Assembly (NCBI GenBank): GCA_020636405.1
Contig: JACJXW010000004.1
Coordinates: 1 to 64,000 of the forward strand
Source: Lewinellaceae bacterium
GTDB taxonomy: Bacteria; Bacteroidota; Bacteroidia; Chitinophagales; Saprospiraceae
DNA length: 64,000 nucleotides
Direction: 5' to 3'
Made by a program: the position numbers and the translations under genes. Positions 9,449-19,056 of this stretch are shown here, one piece after another. The notes under the pieces are model-generated. The model searched no databases, was not told the DNA's origin, and saw only the letters and a list, made by a program, of their open reading frames with translations. Positions within the stretch are counted from its first letter, which is position 1. Each line of letters begins with the position of its first letter.

Positions 9449-9964
9449 ATGGATCATATTACGTTCGACAAACTCCTGCTCAAGACAGCATTTTGCTGCA
9501 TGGCTTCAGACGGTCATATTGATGACAGGGAAGTTGCGGTAATTAAGTCAATGTGCCAAAATTCTCCTCTCTTTGAAGATTTGGACTTTCTCAAGGAAAT
9601 AAACATCTTGGTTGACAAGATCAACGCAGGAGGGAAAAAATATATCATGTATTACCTCGATCGGCTGAAGACAGCTTCCTTAACGGAGGAAGAAGAACTT
9701 ACGCTTATTGATTTTGCCATTCAAACGATTCGAGCAGATGATCAGGTGGAATATGAAGAGATAAAGTTCTTTAAGGTGATCCGACATCATTTAAGCGTCA
9801 GTGATGAACGTATATTGGAAGCTTTCCCAGATATCGAACAGTTTCTGGAAAAGGATATAATAACAGAATCTTTTCTGGATAAGATAACTAAACAGTATCT
9901 GGATACTGCTGAATTGCCTCAATTTGAATCAATTGCTTCTTTTACCTCCGGTCCGGACAATTAA
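9449..9964 (+). CDS. TerB-like protein
   Basis: All-helical protein of 171 residues with the TerB (tellurite-resistance/DjlA-like) pattern: an acidic helical repeat, CCMASDGHIDDREVAVIKSM, then ADDQVEYEEIKFFKVI. Both copies of the D-G/D-x-(I/V)-x-x-x-E signature lie ~75 residues apart. TerB domains bind divalent metals and occur in stress and conflict systems. I chose the ATG at 9449, ten bases after the stop of the kinase-AAA gene, because the domain begins there. An in-frame ATG at 9398 inside the upstream gene would add 17 basic residues. It is the last gene of the six-gene cluster; 76 bp separate it from the next gene. A regulator or sensor role is inference. Confidence 0.75.
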   Translation: MDHITFDKLLLKTAFCCMASDGHIDDREVAVIKSMCQNSPLFEDLDFLKEINILVDKINAGGKKYIMYYLDRLKTASLTEEEELTLIDFAIQTIRADDQVEYEEIKFFKVIRHHLSVSDERILEAFPDIEQFLEKDIITESFLDKITKQYLDTAELPQFESIASFTSGPDN

Positions 9965-10040
9965 ATAAATGGTGAGCGAAGAAATCATTTCTCATGCTTA
10001 CTAAAAGGAGGCCACTTCCCATTGCCAACCTCTTAATCCC

Positions 10041-13000
10041 ATGATCCTCAACAAGTATCAACTCAGACCCGGTAGCCGCACCGAAAGGGGGTACTCCGTC
10101 ACCGCAAAAGCCCTGGATGAAAAGGGAGTTTCTTACTTCGTTAAATGGATCCGGGGTATTGCCAAAGAGGGGCAGTCCGCTAAGATCTTTCAGGCCAGGA
10201 TGAGCCGGTTCCGCCGTGCTCCTAACGAAAGCCTGCCAAAGATCATTGATTTTGGATTTGATGAACGGGAAGGCGCCTACTGTATAGTATATGAAGAATT
10301 ACTGGCCTTTCCTTTGGAAGATTCTTACAGGAACATGGATAACCTCTCTTTCCTGCAGCGTATGCTTGGGTTGGCTGGTTGCTTGCAGGAGCTACAGTTG
10401 CAGGGTATTTATCATGAGGACCTCCATCCGGGCAATATTCTGGTGGGACAGGAGCAACAGTTCTACTTGATAGACCTGGGCTTGTCCAGTATTACTGCCA
10501 CCCTAAGCCAGGAAAAGGATCTGGAAATATTTGCCCGGGCATTTGCGGCGCCTGAAAAGTGGAAGCCGGAAATCGTTCCGGGGTTCCCTTTCAAAGTGAT
10601 ATTTACTCCTTCGGTAAGGTGCTGGAGTGGTTCTTCCGGGAAAGAGGAGAAACGATTCCTCAGCATTGCAGGAGCTGATCGAAGCACTTTGCCGAGAGGC
10701 TCCTGCCGAGCGACCGATGTACAGCCAGTTGATCCATCGGCTCAAAATGATCTTGGAAGACTTTGCCAATCTTTTTGATCACCAGCAGAAGGTGAAGGTG
10801 AGTTTTCAGAAAGACATTGAATGTAATATTAGAGAGGCACTCCTCGCTGACCTGCCAGATGCCCATTTCGACATTTCACCAAAGGATGGGAACAATATTT
10901 TACTGAATATCACCACTGAAAGTTGTTTGGCTTCGGCGCTTTGGTTGCTTGTTGAGAAGCAGTTGAAAATCCTTAAACTCTGCCCCAAAGAGCAAAACCC
11001 TGATAAGTGGGAAAAAACTCGGGAATATGGGCAGCCGTTGGGATTTTCGGTTCTGTTTTCCAAAGAAATTGACTGGAGAGCAGCTCCTTTTGACCTGAGC
11101 CTTACTTTAAAAAATGGCAATCCCAAAAACGACAGGAGGCAACCTATCGGGAAAGCCGCCGACAACGCAACCGGGAGCTGGATTTCTATACAAGCCTATT
11201 GGAGGAAGAAAAAAAGGTTATAGAAAAAAAGGCCCTGCGCATACGGTATTCCAGGTTTGAAGAAAAAAGGAAGTACGAATGGTGGTTTTATTGCGAAAAC
11301 AATAACCAATATAGCTCTCCAGCGGCCATCTCCGCTCACATTGACGAAGCTACTGCTTTAAGGGGAACGGAGTTTGAATACCTGTTAAGCTCAAGGGGAG
11401 ATAGAAAGTCCCTGAGTAAAGGAGTAAAATTTTCAGGTATTGCTTTTGACTGGGAACCTAAAAAGCGGATCATCAAATTTAAGGATTGCGAGGGTGCAGA
11501 TTTTAAGGATATCCCAATCAGTGGCTTTCTTTTTGAGAATACGGCTAAACAGGAAACGGAGAAAAACCGACAGTTGGAGGCGCTCCAAAAAGTAAGGTAC
11601 AATGAGGTGCAGAATCGCAACCTGGTTCACTTTTTGTTCAGTCCGACTCAGTTGCCTTCGCCTGTCGTGTTACCAGATGCCTTGACTCATGTTTTTCAAA
11701 CTGATAAGGCTGGAAAGGCCCTTGAATACAATTTCAATCAGGAACGAGCCATTTTAAATGCCCTATACCTAAAGCCCCTATCTGTAATCCAGGGTCCGCC
11801 CGGTACAGGCAAGACTACGGTGATCACTGAAATCGTCTTTCAGTTACTGGAAAGTGATCCAGGGTTTAAGATCCTGATCACCTCACAGACGAATGATGCT
11901 GTTGATAACGTATTGCAAAACCTGCTGAGGAAGGAGATCCCCTTTGTCCGGTTGAGTGGTGTGCGCCTGCCGAGTGCAAAAAACCTTCACCTGCATACGA
12001 TTGAACGGAAAATAGAGGGGTGGAAAAAACAAACGGTTGAGAAGTCAACAAAGGCTTTTGCGAAATACAAGGAAGAGAAATGGGCTGAATTTGAAAAGGC
12101 ACACCTTCTTTTCCCTTCAGTTTTAGAGATCCTGACTTCAGGAAAGAAGTGGCCCGATAAGAAACGCCAGTTGGAAAAAATCCTGTATATGGAGGCCAAG
12201 TTTAAAGGAATCATGGAGGAGGCTCAGCAGGAAGAAGATGTCCTTAATGCTCTGGCGAAACACACAAATACAGATATACTAGGATTCTGGCGAATGTGGA
12301 AAATTCATAACCGTTGGGGAGCGGCCATCTGGGCATTAGAGGAGGGGGGCACTGTCAGTCGGAAACTCATTGATACCATTCGGGTGGTAGGGGCTACCTG
12401 CAATCATATCGCATCCAGAAAATACAGTAAATATGACTTTGAGTTTGATTACGTCATCATGGATGAAGCCGGTAAAGCGACCACTGCCGAAGCCTTAGTG
12501 CCTATCACCCTGGGCAACAATCTGATTTTTGTGGGGGACCAACGCCAGCTGCGCCCTATGTTGACTGCTTCCAAAGAGGTGGAACGGTGGCTGCGAAAGA
12601 AGTATGGTGAGGAAGGTGAAATTGACGGTTATGATTCCTTCGATGATTATTTCAACCGGCCCAGTTTATTTGAACAGGTGATTATGGAAATTGGAGACGA
12701 TTACAAGGCTCAGTTAACCGAAGCCCGGCGGAGTCATAAAGACCAGGTAAAACTAACCTCCAAGTGCTTTTATGAACCCTTTGGGGACAAGCCGGTCACG
12801 CCCGTTCCACGTCCGGACAGTGAAGAGCACGGCCTTGGGCTTAAGCTCGATACATCTATCGTATTCTTTGATATCGGCAACGCCGACCCCAGTAGAAAGG
12901 CAAGTAACGGTTCTTCTTTTAATCTTGAAAGTGCAGAGACCGTATGCAAAATTCTGGGCCATTTAGATCAGTACCCCCAGGTAGCGGATTATAGCATTGG

Positions 13001-13382
13001 TGTCATCACTGGTTATAAAGCACAGTTGGCAAAACTCAGAATGAAGCTGAGAAAATCGGACAGTGCACAGCGTTGGAAGCACATTAAGCTCAGTAGCCAC
13101 CAGTTCTCCCTGGCAGTAGTTGACCGTTTCCAAGGCTTGGAAAAAGACATCATCATTTTTGACCTTGTGCGAACGGGTCATGACAATACCCTGGGCTTTC
13201 TCGCTAATCCAAACCGGATCAATGTTGCGCTATCCAGGCAGAAAAAGCTCTTGTTTATCGTAGGAGATTATAGGGGAATACTGAATGTTCCAACGTCTGA
13301 TGACAAATACGTCGCCTTACAGGAATATCTCCGCAGCTTGAAGCGGGAATGGGTCATCAATCATTTTGAACAGCTCTTCTAA
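10041..13382 (+). CDS. mkoA: Mokosh type I protein MkoA: Ser/Thr kinase + SF1 helicase, frameshifted
   Basis: About 1,114 residues when repaired. The first ~280 residues are a kinase with intact catalytic residues: Lys35 (YFVKW), H125-E-D127 followed by LHPGN, and D145-L-G. The C-terminal ~600 residues are an Upf1-like (COG1112) superfamily 1 helicase: Walker A IQGPPGTGKTT, motif II VIMDEAGKA, motif III VGDQRQLRPM, motif IV/V EARRSHKDQ and VDRFQGLEKDIIIF, motif VI RINVALSRQ. A kinase-helicase followed by a PLD gene is the defining layout of type I Mokosh anti-phage defence. Three runs are one base short (A run ~10593, C runs ~10658 and ~11143), breaking the kinase C-lobe and the linker. The helicase part is open from 11199 to the stop. 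The gene lies 2 bp upstream of mkoB. Confidence 0.75.
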
Positions 13383-13384
13383 GT

Positions 13385-14707
13385 ATGCAAAATAAACTTT
13401 ACCAAAAAATAAGAAGTACTCACTGCCCTCCTGGGTACAAGCTTAACGAAATGATCCTCTTTGGTTGGCCGTTCCGTCGGATAAGGGTGAAGGTGACCGC
13501 CAGCAAATCCCCGGAAAAATCTATCCAACATATCTATTCCATTATGCTGGAAACAATTGAAGCCGGCTGGAATACTGAAGAGGCTTTGTCTGAGTTTCTG
13601 GGTTTGCAAAGCGAAGATTTCCTGTTACAGGAGCTGTATTTCCTGAGAGATCAACACTTACTGGACGTTGTTTCAAATACCTGGATGGTGACCCCAAAAG
13701 GACAGGAATTTATCAAAGACAATAATGTTTTACAGGTCATTGAGGAAGATGAATTTGAATTCCTGGTTGATGCCCGGCAAGGGAACGTTTTATCTTATGA
13801 AGAGGATCCTCTATCGAAAGTAAAATCAGAGCATAGGCTGAAACCTTTAATCGACCCTCCCAATCGGGCCTCCTCCTTATTGGACAACACCGAAGAGGCG
13901 ATCAGAACATTATATAAGCAATCTTCAGGAGGGAAATCCTACATCATTGATATATTCAAGAATCAGATCCAGTACGATAAGCTGGAATATCGGGATTACC
14001 TTTTATTGGAATATGTGCCTGAAGGACTGAATACTGCTGAGGCAGAACCCTTTATAGAGGTTAGGGATACAAAGGGAGAGAGGAAAATGAAACTGCTTTC
14101 GGAATTCATCCAGGCTGAATATCCCGACATTATTTATCAACTTACAGAGTCAGACAGGGAAACTGTTTCTAATCTTGGCAATGAAAAATTTTCTGCCAAT
14201 CTCCCTGTAAATCGAGAAGGCCAGGTATTGCTTACTGTGTGGGAAACCCAAAACCAATTTAAAGAAGCGATTAAGACAACTCAAAACCGCTTGTTTATCG
14301 AAAGCCCATGGATAAAAAAGGCAACTCTGCGATACATTCCCCTTTTCGAAAATTTGCTTGAAGGCGGCAAAAACCTAACAATTCTTTACGGGATTCATGA
14401 GAATGATGAACACCATATCGGAACGCTAAAAAAGCTGGAACATCTCAAGAAGCGTTTCGTAAATTCATTTCATCTTATCCATCTGCCATCACATTTCGCA
14501 AAGATGGGGATCCCAATGACAGGCACTCACCGAAAATTGCTGATTAAGGACGAGGATTACTTTCTTACCGGTAGTTTTAACTTCTTATCCTTCAATAAAA
14601 GAGAAGGAGATAAGGTGGCAAATGAGGAGAGTATTCTAGTACGGGAAGGGGTAAGGGAAAAGTGGAGGAAGGTTGTTGAGGACTATCAGCTTCAGTTAAA
14701 GCTTTAA
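13385..14707 (+). CDS. mkoB: Mokosh type I protein MkoB: phospholipase D-family nuclease
   Basis: Protein of 440 residues. The C-terminal ~150 residues hold one PLD active-site motif, H-R-K-x4-D followed by TGSFNF (near 14528-14580), preceded by the usual core strand (RLFIESPWIKKATLRYIPLFE is the entrance to the domain). One HKD motif per chain means that a dimer would build the active site. The N-terminal ~250 residues are helical with a winged-helix look (LSEFLGLQSEDFLLQELYFL, HLLDVVSNTWMVTPKGQEF). Only one base separates its start region from the end of the helicase gene, so the two are surely co-transcribed. PLD nucleases paired with a COG1112 helicase are known from Mokosh. That it degrades phage nucleic acid here is inference. 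Confidence 0.75.
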   Translation: MQNKLYQKIRSTHCPPGYKLNEMILFGWPFRRIRVKVTASKSPEKSIQHIYSIMLETIEAGWNTEEALSEFLGLQSEDFLLQELYFLRDQHLLDVVSNTWMVTPKGQEFIKDNNVLQVIEEDEFEFLVDARQGNVLSYEEDPLSKVKSEHRLKPLIDPPNRASSLLDNTEEAIRTLYKQSSGGKSYIIDIFKNQIQYDKLEYRDYLLLEYVPEGLNTAEAEPFIEVRDTKGERKMKLLSEFIQAEYPDIIYQLTESDRETVSNLGNEKFSANLPVNREGQVLLTVWETQNQFKEAIKTTQNRLFIESPWIKKATLRYIPLFENLLEGGKNLTILYGIHENDEHHIGTLKKLEHLKKRFVNSFHLIHLPSHFAKMGIPMTGTHRKLLIKDEDYFLTGSFNFLSFNKREGDKVANEESILVREGVREKWRKVVEDYQLQLKL

Positions 14708-15541
14708 ATTCGCCAAATTCCACAGGTGCAATGCCTTCGGCTACCTCTGAATAATTCGCCAATTTTATCTTTGGGGTGCTTGGGGTTATCTCAGAATACA
14801 AACGATTTGTGAGGCTTTTCCCGAAAAATCGGCATTTCTCGCCAAAAAACATGGAGTAAGGGGGCCTTGATTTTTCGCCGAATTACTCAATGCATTTGTT
14901 TGGTTTGTCTTGCGTGTCTTTGGTTTACAGAGGTCCTTTGTAAAAGACCTTGTTAAATTCACCGAATTTTCTCTGTCACTTCTTTAATGTACAGTAGTTT
15001 GGTCGTCTTCATCTTCTTTTGTGGCCTCTGTAAAGACAAAGTAAATCGTTTTGACAAGCCGCCATACAAAAAATGCAACGATGAGAAAAGTGGACCGAGG
15101 AATTTTTCCCCGAATTTTTACCTCTTTAGACTGGTAAAGACAAAAATTCGGCGAATTTTTGCTTTGGCTGTTTAGAGGCGATCGTCTGTTTTTCCCCGAA
15201 TTTTCTCAGCTACTTCTCTTTTGTCCAGAGCTTGGGTCTGTTGCTGCCTCTGTAAAGACAAAGTGAGCCATTTTAAAGAGCTGCCAATCAAAAACAACAA
15301 TGGCGCCAAAGGTGGTATGAGGAATTTTTCCCCGAATTTCCTCCCTCTATGGCTGACACAGACAAAAAATCGCCAAATTTCCTCTTTGCCCATTTAAGGA
15401 ACCGGTCTGTTTTTCGGCGATTTTATGAGCAAATTCCCGGAATTTCAGGCTTCCGTCTAGTGGAATTTCCCGGAATTTTATGTCTCAGGGAGTCTTTTTC
15501 GGCGAATTTTCAAGATTGAAGAGTAGAAGAGGTGCCCACCA
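14708..15541. repeat. Non-coding region with diverged 223-bp tandem repeat and GAATTT motifs
   Basis: This 834-bp stretch holds no credible gene. Two diverged copies of a ~223-bp unit follow each other (about 14970-15192 and 15193-15415). Matching marks recur at that spacing: CTCTGTAAAGACAAAG at 15025 and 15248, GAGGAATTTTTCCCCGAATT at 15097 and 15320, GTCTGTTTTTC at 15184 and 15407. On a smaller scale a short motif of the form TTCSSCGAATTTT (S = C or G), some copies nearly palindromic, is scattered ~12 times, in both copies and on both sides of them. It lies between the convergent 3' ends of mkoB and the DUF6371 gene. Candidates are an iteron-like replication origin of the element or an array of protein-binding sites. 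Confidence 0.7.
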
Positions 15542-16897
15542 TCAGACGAAGAATTCCTCAAAGCAAAGATCAAAGGCCTCTATAAGACGAATAACGTTAG
15601 GATTGGTGGCAACAAAGACAGCCAGAGCCTCTCTGTCGTTTTGGGGTCTATAGTTCCAGACGGCGGGCAAGCCGTCGGCGTCTACCATTACTTTCTCTCC
15701 ATTGGACAGAGCCTCATATCGCCAGCCAGGCGGTAAAACTGGATCTTCAGAGTACGTTGGAGCATCTGCTTCTGCATTTTTCTGGCCTCCTTTTTCGCAG
15801 GTAGAGGGAAGGGAAGTGTTTTCCGCTTTGACAGCCTGGGCCGGGACATCCATAGGGGAGGCTTCTTTCGGTTTGTTTGCTTCAGTGCAGAGCAGGTTTT
15901 TAATGAAATAGTCGGCAATATCGTATCCTTCTCTCCGATCGACTGCCGGAGCTTTTTTTTCCAGCAAACGCGAGACGGTTACCTGGTGGCATACGGCGCC
16001 CAGGATCTTACCCTTTTCTGCCCATTCGTCGGTTTTATCCAGGTCTGGAAAAAGGATGACCCGTCGGCCTTCCAATGCCTGGTACACTTCCGACGCCGTC
16101 CACCGGGCGCCGTGGCTGCCACCGGTAGCCAGCCAGATGACGGAAGGTTGGATGCCTGCCATGATCACGGCGGTCTTTTCACTTTCCACCAAAGCAACGG
16201 GAGCATCCGGATAGAGAGGTAGAAGGTGCTCTCCGAAGAGGCATTGCTGTAAATTGGCATCCCGGTTCTTCAGGAGGGCTTTGCCTGCAAAATAAGCGCC
16301 TGGTTTTCCGGTTTCCGGCCTGTACTTTCCGTTGCGCCAGACTTCTGCCGATCCAGGCGCCTTCAGCCGCCGGCCGGTATCCGGGTTGTAGGCCATCACT
16401 TTGGCCTGCCTTATGTTTCCGTGACGGTCGATCTGCCAGAATACTACCGCGAGGCCTCCGGCATTGCGCCAATGCTTTGAGGTGCCCAGCTGGTACAGCT
16501 CGGCAAGCTGGATGGCTTTGGCTTCACCGAAGAGCTTTTTCAGGAACCGGATAAAGTTGTTCTTTCCCAGGCTTTGCCGGCTGCGCTCCAGGTATTCTTT
16601 GGGGATGTAATCGATAGGCCGCTCTGCAGGAGGCGTGTATTGGGTTTTGTAGGCTTCGGAAGATCTCCAATCGGTTTTGTCCTGGTTTGTTTCCGGATGG
16701 TTCCGGAAATATTCAACTGGCGGAAGGTGATAGCCGCATTTGTTTTCCCGGTTGCACTTGCCCGCTTCGGGAGCCAGGGGGTGTCCGGTTTCTGTATCAA
16801 CATAGCGGGTGAATTCGTGGGGTTTATGGCAGGCGGGGCAGGTGTGGCGGCTACGCCTGCCCCGGTAGGGTTCTAATATGTATCGGTAGATACGCAT
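15542..16897 (-). CDS. DUF6371 protein (zinc finger + TOPRIM-like), mobile-element replication type
   Basis: Protein of 451 residues. The N-terminus carries a zinc ribbon (CPACHKPHEF ... CNRENKCGYH), and the centre has the TOPRIM-like strand VALVESEKTAVIMAG with a later acidic strand VILFPDLDKTDEW. This matches the DUF6371 family of Bacteroidota integrative elements and is primase-like in layout. The C-terminal ~120 residues are low-complexity and end in a short conserved-looking helix. In such islands this gene accompanies a DUF3987 gene, as it does here (17140-18513), with an unusual repeat array between them. A role in replication or processing of the excised element is inferred from the zinc-ribbon/TOPRIM combination. 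Confidence 0.8.
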   Translation of the reverse strand: MRIYRYILEPYRGRRSRHTCPACHKPHEFTRYVDTETGHPLAPEAGKCNRENKCGYHLPPVEYFRNHPETNQDKTDWRSSEAYKTQYTPPAERPIDYIPKEYLERSRQSLGKNNFIRFLKKLFGEAKAIQLAELYQLGTSKHWRNAGGLAVVFWQIDRHGNIRQAKVMAYNPDTGRRLKAPGSAEVWRNGKYRPETGKPGAYFAGKALLKNRDANLQQCLFGEHLLPLYPDAPVALVESEKTAVIMAGIQPSVIWLATGGSHGARWTASEVYQALEGRRVILFPDLDKTDEWAEKGKILGAVCHQVTVSRLLEKKAPAVDRREGYDIADYFIKNLLCTEANKPKEASPMDVPAQAVKAENTSLPSTCEKGGQKNAEADAPTYSEDPVLPPGWRYEALSNGEKVMVDADGLPAVWNYRPQNDREALAVFVATNPNVIRLIEAFDLCFEEFFV

Positions 16898-16914
16898 AAC
16901 TTTACCCTTTTAAA

Positions 16915-17135
16915 GATGGCACAAGTGGCATTTACGGCACAAACTCCATAAAGTGTTGTGGAATAATGGTTTAAAAGGTTGCATTTGTGCCAGCCCTCAT
17001 GCCATTCGTGCCAATCACAGTACTGTAACTTTGTGTCAGTGGCACGACTGGCATTTTAGTGGCATGAGTAGGCCTGATTAAAAAATTGGTTTTCAGTGAT
17101 TTAGGCATAAAAGTGCCGTTTGTGCCAGTTGTGCC
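16915..17135. repeat. Four alternating triplet arrays of TGGCA / TGCCA
   Basis: Between the two replication-type genes the pentamer TGGCA (or its complement) occurs in four groups of three: plus orientation at ~16917-16939, minus at ~16987-17012, plus at ~17040-17063, minus at ~17113-17135. Within a group the copies are 9-12 bp apart; a few copies differ by one base. Each plus group can pair with the minus group after it, giving two large imperfect palindromes. The open frame through it (70 codons, rich in Gly-Thr) is not gene-like. It could be a replication or nicking region or an operator for the upstream regulator. Confidence 0.65.
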
Positions 17136-17139
17136 AGGT

Positions 17140-18513
17140 TCATTCATAGCGCTTTTCCCATTTGCCCCTGGCAATGCGCTCAAAAACGGAGGAGTTCAGG
17201 AAGCGTTTAAAGGCACGCTCACTCATGCCTCTCTTCTGGGCAATTTTAACACCCTCCCCGGTCTGAAATTCGTCGGGTAGCGCCTCGTACACCCGGCGGC
17301 GGTCGGTCGGCAGCTTTTCAATGGGGGAGGCATTGTGAAGACGGTCGAAAACTTTGAGGGATTGGGCCCGGAAGTATTCTGCCAGCTTAATAGCTCGCTC
17401 AGTAGTGGATAATTGTAATTTATCAAGAGGGCTATCTTCAAAGGCGAACCAAAGCATTTGCAGGAGCAAGGCGAGCCGGAGGGTATGGAGGTCAAATTTT
17501 CCGTGGAGTCCCTGGAGTAGCTCATTATCGGAGTTGTCGCAGAGAGGTTTATTCTGCTCATTGAAGAACTGAAAAAGACGGGCTTTGGCTTCTCGCTCTG
17601 GTCTCATATAGTTTGGTTTTCCTTCTTTATCAAATGTCAAAGTCAAAAGCCTATTGATCCCATCAGCGTATTGGTTCAAAAGCCCCGCCGGCATTTCCTT
17701 ATCTTGCCACAGGGGCTTTTCGAGTCCATCCGGCCAGGTGAATAGAAGGCGGTCGAAAAACCCATTGGTTGCTCGGTTTTCTTTTGTGACTTCCTCTATA
17801 ACGCTTGGTTGAATGGTTCCTGCTACAGAGATAAAGGGGCAAGGTATGTAAATAGGAGGGCCCATTTTCCGAATAATATCTAGCGGCTTTCCACTCCAGA
17901 CTTGCAAGAAGAGTTCTTGTTCGGCTCCCTTACTGTAGCGGTTGAAAGATTTGAACCATCCGGATATTTCATCACGGAAGATTCCCAGGCCGCGGGGATT
18001 ATCCAAATGTTTGCTTGCCATGGCCTCCGGGGTAATATCGCTTATGAGGGTTTTGGGCCAAACAGGCTTTTGGCCGTCTTCCTTTTCATTATATGAGGCC
18101 ATTGCCAACTGGAACTCTTTATAAGTCTGTTTGTCTTTCGCCTGAATGGGTTGTAGTGACAGTTCCAGGGCTCCGCTCTTATTGGAATTTGGATTTCCTT
18201 TTAAAATCAGGAAAATGTTACCTGCATGGATGCTGCCCCTTTTTATCTCCAGTAAATATGATTTTCCGATAGCCGCTGAGGCTGCAAAAAGGATTGATGC
18301 GGAAAGGTATTCTTGTGGAATGCCCAGGGTGACATCTGCTTCTTCGATGAATAGATGGAGAGATGGTGGCAGGACATTGGGAAAGCTTGTTTTTGGTTTG
18401 TTGCGCTTTTGATCAATCTCTCCCGGCTTGTCATTAGTAAGCCGGCCTATATTTTGGGAAAGTTCATCAAGAGTTACCGTCCCCTGAGGGAATGTGTTAT
18501 TTTTGTAATTCAT
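17140..18513 (-). CDS. DUF3987 protein, mobile-element helicase/primase-like ATPase
   Basis: Protein of 457 residues of the DUF3987 family, widespread in phage-like and integrative elements. A P-loop-like segment (ILKGNPNSNKSGAL) takes the place of Walker A and retains the Lys-Ser pair. Later conserved blocks are SDITPEAMA, RDEISGWF, CPFISVAGTIQPSVI and NGFFDRLLFTWP. The N-terminal ~50 residues are a disordered lead. DUF3987 proteins resemble replicative ATPases; the precise activity is not established. The gene is read toward the DUF6371 gene, with the HTH gene 90 bp upstream of its start, so the three probably form one replication/maintenance operon. Confidence 0.8.
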   Translation of the reverse strand: MNYKNNTFPQGTVTLDELSQNIGRLTNDKPGEIDQKRNKPKTSFPNVLPPSLHLFIEEADVTLGIPQEYLSASILFAASAAIGKSYLLEIKRGSIHAGNIFLILKGNPNSNKSGALELSLQPIQAKDKQTYKEFQLAMASYNEKEDGQKPVWPKTLISDITPEAMASKHLDNPRGLGIFRDEISGWFKSFNRYSKGAEQELFLQVWSGKPLDIIRKMGPPIYIPCPFISVAGTIQPSVIEEVTKENRATNGFFDRLLFTWPDGLEKPLWQDKEMPAGLLNQYADGINRLLTLTFDKEGKPNYMRPEREAKARLFQFFNEQNKPLCDNSDNELLQGLHGKFDLHTLRLALLLQMLWFAFEDSPLDKLQLSTTERAIKLAEYFRAQSLKVFDRLHNASPIEKLPTDRRRVYEALPDEFQTGEGVKIAQKRGMSERAFKRFLNSSVFERIARGKWEKRYE

Positions 18514-18603
18514 AGAAATCTAATTTTTTAAGGGATAAGCGTTGTGCTTAGCCCTTTTTTCTTTAACATAAATGATGGAATGGATTGAAAAATGTGATGT
18601 TCT

Positions 18604-18954
18604 TTAAGGAGGCTCCTTCCTGTTTCTATGGAGGTGTTGCTCCATATCCCGGCGCAGGCCGTCCAGGCTAGTGTCCTTTCCTCCTTCGACCCATGCATCC
18701 AGTTCTGTTTTGATGAAATACAGTCTTTTTCCGGGCTTACGGTGGGGAATGGCGCCCTGGCTTGTCATTTTATAGAGTGTAGATTTACTTAGGCTAAGAT
18801 ACTTGCAGGCGTCGTTAATGTCCATAATGCGCTTTACATTGCCCCTCGAACTTGAAAGGCCCTTTTTTTGAGTTTGTAAAACCAAGTGGAATTCTTCACG
18901 GACGATTTCCCGCAATTCAGAGAGAGTGATCTCCAGGATAATCTTCTTTTCCAT
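18604..18954 (-). CDS. Excisionase-like helix-turn-helix protein
   Basis: Small protein of 116 residues. A helical N-terminus (ITLSELREIVREEF) is followed by the HTH_17/MerR-like domain typical of Bacteroidota element excisionases: IMDINDACKYLSLSKSTLYK, then GAIPHRKPGKRLYFIKTELDAW. This domain binds DNA at attachment or promoter sites and often controls excision and the operon behind it. It lies just upstream of the DUF3987 gene on the same strand. Which role (excision or regulation) dominates cannot be seen. Confidence 0.8.
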   Translation of the reverse strand: MEKKIILEITLSELREIVREEFHLVLQTQKKGLSSSRGNVKRIMDINDACKYLSLSKSTLYKMTSQGAIPHRKPGKRLYFIKTELDAWVEGGKDTSLDGLRRDMEQHLHRNRKEPP

Positions 18955-19056
18955 TGCTTTGACGTTTTTTTCTTTCGCAAAGCTATGGGTGAAAATCTCA
19001 GTGGGTAGGCCAATGGGGGGTACCCATTTTTTCCAGTTTTTTCCGAAAAGACTGGT

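Noticed and set aside
14970..15415. CRISPR array
   Set aside because: The repeat unit is ~223 bp and diverged, with no short identical repeats at 60-75 bp period and no cas genes in the window.
16971..17183. 70-codon frame (minus) through the TGGCA arrays
   Set aside because: Low-complexity Gly-Thr-Asn translation arises from the repeated TGGCA pentamers; it overlaps the end of the DUF3987 gene and has no start signal.
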